Below, piece by piece: positions 59,977 through 64,000 of a DNA stretch of 64,000 nt. The notes below the pieces were generated by a model. That model saw nothing but the letters and a program-made list of their open reading frames with translations, was not told the DNA's origin and made no database searches. The stretch comes from Acridotheres tristis. Taxonomy: Eukaryota; Chordata; Aves; Passeriformes; Sturnidae. Location: assembly GCA_037013685.1 (NCBI GenBank), contig CM072898.1, forward strand, positions 1,736,001 through 1,800,000, in the 5' to 3' direction. The position numbers and the translations under genes are program-made. Each line of letters begins with the position of its first letter. Position 1 is the stretch's first letter.

Positions 59977-60964
59977 AAATTAGTTCAAACTAAAAACTGC
60001 ATGATGTCTTACTTTATAACTTTATAACCACTGAGGATTATGGAAGGGCTTTGAATTCTGAGACTACTTGGGATCAAAGTCACTTGAAGGAGCTGAGAGG
60101 GAAACATCAGAGCAGTTCCTGCCTCCTCTTCCTTCTCCGTGTGTGCTTCCCCCAACACCAGAGCTAATCATCACTGGAAAGCAGATTTTAAAGGAAGTGC
60201 TCACACACTGGGGATCCCAACACCAGGTGTGGCCATGGGAGACATGCTGGGAATTCAGTTCAATCTGATATTTATGGCAGTGTTTGTTCTTATGCTAAAT
60301 TACAATTCAGAGAGTAGAATTGCAGTCACAAATCTGGGAGATTCTTGGGAAGACAATGATGGCACCATTCCCATTTGGTGCTAGACATGACTTCAGTATT
60401 CAGAATTGAAAATGTGTCCAATGAAACAAACAAAACACTCACTCAAAACCCACCACAAACATACAGATGTGAGTCACTACATCCTAATGCACTAAAAACA
60501 AAGCCAAGCATCAACCATCTAAATACCCAAAACCTAGCACAACAACCCACAAAAAGAGAAAGTATGTTGATTAAAGTATAGGCTATTCATTACCCAGAGT
60601 GGAACATGATATAAAAAGATTCATCTCAGCCTACTAGGTAACATTACTCATGCCTGCATGACTGTAACAAAAAACTATTTGTAGATATGAAATGTTTACC
60701 TGGAAATCAACGTGATATCTCCCATAATTCATAGCTATTATACTGGATTTGGGATGTGAGACAGCTTAGAGGGCAAGAAGAAAAAGACAAAAGAGATTAT
60801 GTTACTTTGCAGCTCCAGCTGGATGGTAACAGACTTTTTCAAACAGTAATAGAGAAAAGGAGTTTTACATGCACCTTGCAGTATTTATGAACAGCTGGGC
60901 CCAAATAAACTTCTTTATGCAAACAGGCACTTGAATATGTAAATCAGCACTTACACAAACAGAT

Positions 60965-61062
60965 CTCCATGTGTACAAATATTTTCCCATGAAAATTGCT
61001 CCTTCCTTAAGCCAAATCTGCTCCCATTCAAACCTAGGACAGAATTTCTTTTGACTTCAGAG
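60965..61062. repeat. possible decayed copy of the same ancient repeat
   Basis: The stretch has TAAGCCAAATCTGCTCCCAT followed by TTTTGACTTCAGAGGAAGCA. This is the arrangement expected of a diverged copy of an amniote repeat with a core of the type CCCATTGA..TCAATGGGA. The match is loose and from memory. Confidence 0.3.
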
Positions 61063-61213
61063 GAAGCAAGAATAGAAACCCAACCTCTACAAAAACATTC
61101 TCAAGTTTGTTTGGGGTTTGTTTTTGGGTTTGTTTTGGTTTTGCTGTTTCAAACAGACCTACATAGGGAATGGTCCATCAGCTCAAAGATCATTCAGCAA
61201 TTTGAATAGATTT

Positions 61214-61849
61214 ATGGGAATTTATTTCTACAAACTTCTCTCACCACAAGGTCAGAACAACTTTCACAAGTGCTTATTTCCTGTAGCCTGCACTCATACT
61301 TACATTGCTGATGCACCCAAAGGCCCCAGAAGGTTTGTCTGTGGATTCAGAACACTGAGGGTCCTTTGCATTTGGGATTCATTCACGTTTTCATTCCAGA
61401 GAATATACCATTATATTTTAACCATAAAAACTATCAGGTATTCCACTTCCATAAGGAGTTTGAAAGAATTCTGGTGTGTCAAACACACCAAAGCCCAAGA
61501 AGATAAAACTTGCCCATTAATCACAGCTACCTTTGCTGAAACTCTGCATGCCAATACCAATTCATTCATTTATTTCTTTTCTTATGATCCTTCTTTACTT
61601 TTCCAATCTACAAACGTAGTTTTATCAGTGCCTAAAATGTACCCAGGAAAAGTGATCTATAAAACACAAAAGTGCAGCAGGTTTCACATGGCTACCCAAG
61701 CTATTAACTGTTACCTCAGGTCTGTAGGCAGTGAAATCATAGCACCATTATCATTGCCTTGTGGGAGCAATAATTCTGGGTGGTCTGTAACACTACAGCT
61801 CCCAGCCCCTGAGATAGTATGCCCATGTTGTCAAGTAGAGCCTGTCTAG
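61214..61849 (+). other. unexplained 211-codon ORF, no recognised product
   Basis: The frame is open from an ATG at 61214 to a TAG at 61849 and also open upstream to at least 61118. I recognise no domain, signal peptide or transmembrane pattern. Composition (rich in S, T, C, F, I) looks like translated noncoding DNA. A poly(A)-signal-like AATAAA follows at 62427-62432, so a terminal exon is conceivable but unsupported. Chance is the default explanation. Confidence 0.12.
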
Positions 61850-62426
61850 GAGTGTAACTAGGCTGAGGCTTTTTGACCTCATAGATAAATAGGTTTTGTT
61901 GAAAGCTGTTCTATTATTTTTCAGATTAGCTTGGACTTGCATTTGGTTCATTCTCTGCCATGGGAGTGGGAGAAAGCGAAGCCTTGAGATATCCAGTACA
62001 TGTTTATCCAGCTGCAGTAGCTTGATTCTCAAAGTATAACTGTCAACATCTCCACTCCCTCATGCAAATCGAAATTTGTAAACAATCCTAATAATTCCTC
62101 CTCCCTGTTGTTCATTGCAGTTTTGCATTCCTGGCTCATCAGCCACAGTACTCGAAGCACGGAGAGCAGCACGAGTCAATCCAGGCTGACTGCGGTGGAA
62201 AAAAAAATGTACCAAAACCATGGGCTTCCAGAACAGACTGTTCAATGCTAATTTTAAATCTTGAAAAACAGTGCCAGTCTGACATCAGTGTGGTATTTTT
62301 TTTGTATTTTCTAAATAATCAAGAGAAAGTGTGTTGTTTTTGGGGGTTTTTTTAAGCATTTGATTCAGCTTCCATTCCCTTGTGTAAATAGCCATAGAAC
62401 ATTTATCAATTTTTTTAAACTATGTA

Positions 62427-62432
62427 AATAAA
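62427..62432 (+). terminator. poly(A)-signal-like site with Pumilio-type motifs
   Basis: AATAAA overlaps one TGTAAATA (62423-62430), with another at 62383-62390, in an A/T-rich setting resembling the end of a 3' UTR. Downstream sequence is only weakly T-rich. No upstream exon was recognised. Confidence 0.2.
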
Positions 62433-64000
62433 ATTGCACTTTGCAGGCATTTTTCTACCACCATAATTCATAAAATCAAATTTCTTTATCTAATTTATTG
62501 AGAGTTTGTTTTTCCCAGCTATACTATGCTGGAGCAGAGGGTCAGTAAGTCTCCTTACAAAGAATATCCCTTCAGATCTCTGTACGGTGAGCAAGCTGAA
62601 CATTACCGTTTTTCCTTTCATTAAAAACCCCAAAACTTGGAGGGCATGATGCACCGTCACTGAAGACATTTCATTCCAGACACAGCAAAAAGCTCTTTCT
62701 AGCATTTCTTTGGTTTCATCAAAGATCTGATATTGCAAGTATTTATACACGGGCTTAATGGGGAATAGCTTGAAAGCCTAATGATCTGCCAAGACTAGTC
62801 TTGCACATAAACATTTGTAGCACAAGGGATTAATAGCCTCAAAATGAGAGAGGGAGCTCTCTTTAAATGTAACTTTTTAAAGATCTCCTTAAGATGTTAA
62901 GATAAGTAGTTCTTTGAGCAGCAAAATAAAATACTATTTCTCATAGATTTTATGTCCCAAGATTGAAGTCCTCAGAGGGTTCTCTAATGAATACCGTTTT
63001 TCCCTCAGAAAAAGTTAAAGTTCTTTCCTCTTTCTCGGCAGCTATTTTCACATCACTTTTAAGTACAACCAAATTTGGTTAGAAGTTGGCCCAAAATTCA
63101 GAAGTTATAAGGGGACTCATAAAGTAATGTCAAAAATCCTTCTCTGGCATGATTTCCTTAGGGAAAATCTTATTAATGCCATGGAAGTCTGAAAAAAACC
63201 CACCCAACATAACACCTGTGTTAGACCTTATCAAACCCACAGCTGGAAAGGAAGTGTCTAGTCTGTGTGAATGGAACTGGCAGGTGAAAACCTGAAATTT
63301 AGATCCCTCTCCTCATTTTCTCCATCATTTTTTTCTTTCTTCTGACATGTGATGATGAAGCAGTTTCATTAATTTAACTCTTTCCCTTCTCCCATTATCA
63401 TATCCTAGAGGTTTCCACATTTTTTCTGGAGAAAACACATTTTGGTTTGTCCATCTGCCAGCAGTCTCCGTTGCTACCTCTAGAGCCCTCGAGGTCCTGA
63501 CCCCTCAGGTTCAGGCTCCCTGTAGCTCATTCCATCCCAGACACAATGACATCCTAAGGCCACAGGCTCTTCTTCTCTTCTCTTTTTCCCCAAATTTGTC
63601 ATCTGATTAAACCTGCACAATGTTAACAGTAAAGCGTATTTACAAAGGTGCCGGAATTGGCACAAAGGGCTACTGGAGGCCACATTTCCTCTTCCTGGTA
63701 CACAGCAAAGGACCTACTGTGTACCAGGCACTGAAACTTGGTCCAGATTCTCTAGATGTGTGAAGCTGAGAAATTAGAACCAAGTCTTCTGGGAAGCAGA
63801 GACAGGATGTTGCCTCCTCCTCCTGGACTCAATGGGTTGTCCTTCAGCGTTCAGTGACAGTAAGGGCAGAACTTGCTATGAAAAAGAATCACCTCAAGCT
63901 CCTAGGTAAAATCACTCAGGTCTGCATGACTCCAACGAGGATAGCACACAAGGCTGGTGCTGCCCCTGGGGTCTCATTTTGCATTTGCAGAATGTGAAGC

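Larger units (their letters stand above)
38891..64000. other. region downstream of WTIP with no supported gene
   Basis: About 25 kb in which I found no exon set that reads as a known protein on either strand. Contents are a large minisatellite, two CR1 fragments, small tandem repeats and homopolymer tracts. There are also isolated poly(A)-signal-like sites (50733 +, 62427 +, 57410 -) and one unexplained ORF at 61214-61849. Short blocks flanked by splice-like sites occur on the minus strand, but not more often than chance would give. Confidence 0.55.

Noticed and set aside
43400..61340. Short minus-strand blocks flanked by good splice-like sites (donors near 43402, 50515, 53150, 54478, 54590, 60700, 61296), several with open frames
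   Set aside because: About seven strong GTAAGT/GTGAGT-type donors in 25 kb is close to chance expectation. The blocks are only 21-42 nt, and joined translations did not read as any family I know. Transcript data would be needed to revive this.
1..64000. CRISPR arrays, operons, phage or plasmid functions, tRNA or rRNA genes
   Set aside because: The tandem arrays have no spacer structure, the only supported gene is spliced and vertebrate, and I saw no tRNA- or rRNA-like sequence.

Overview
The window looks like a piece of a bird nuclear chromosome. It is intron-rich, about 40-45% GC and poor in repeats. It carries decayed CR1 LINE fragments of the avian type, one solo retroviral LTR and several GC-rich minisatellites. 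There is no bacterial-style gene packing, and nearly all open reading frames are chance or repeat-driven.

Only one protein-coding gene can be supported: the 3' part of WTIP (Wilms tumour 1-interacting protein, Ajuba/Zyxin family of LIM proteins) on the + strand. Six coding exons were placed by hand: 13329-13396, 26515-26577, 28973-29103, 30180-30231, 31933-32001 and 34820-34972. All have GT..AG borders and compatible phases. Together they encode 177 residues: the end of LIM1, all of LIM2, all of LIM3 and a C-terminal tail ending VTEL, a class I PDZ-ligand shape. The large first coding exon (N-terminal region plus the first half of LIM1) was not found and should lie upstream of base 1, so bases 1-13328 are most simply intron 1. 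A long 3' UTR probably runs to about 38.9 kb, where AATAAA is followed by a GT-rich stretch.

Region by region: 1-13.3 kb is putative intron 1, with a strong hairpin at 5844-5912, a CTG/CAG tract and three minisatellites. 13.4-26.5 kb is intron 2, holding a 624-bp solo LTR with a perfect 6-bp target duplication. 26.5-35 kb holds the remaining exons and a G-run minisatellite just inside intron 6. 35-38.9 kb is the 3' UTR, with four Pumilio-type motifs. 38.9-64 kb has no gene I can support. It holds a 600-bp CCCTG-rich minisatellite, two CR1 fragments, simple repeats, isolated poly(A)-signal-like sites on both strands, and one 211-codon ATG-initiated ORF of unknown meaning.

I found no new biological system. 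The most checkable observations are the solo LTR, the G-run VNTR beside the exon encoding part of LIM3, the G-quadruplex-prone minisatellite at 40.3-40.9 kb, the near-perfect hairpin in intron 1 and the Pumilio-motif cluster in the WTIP 3' UTR.
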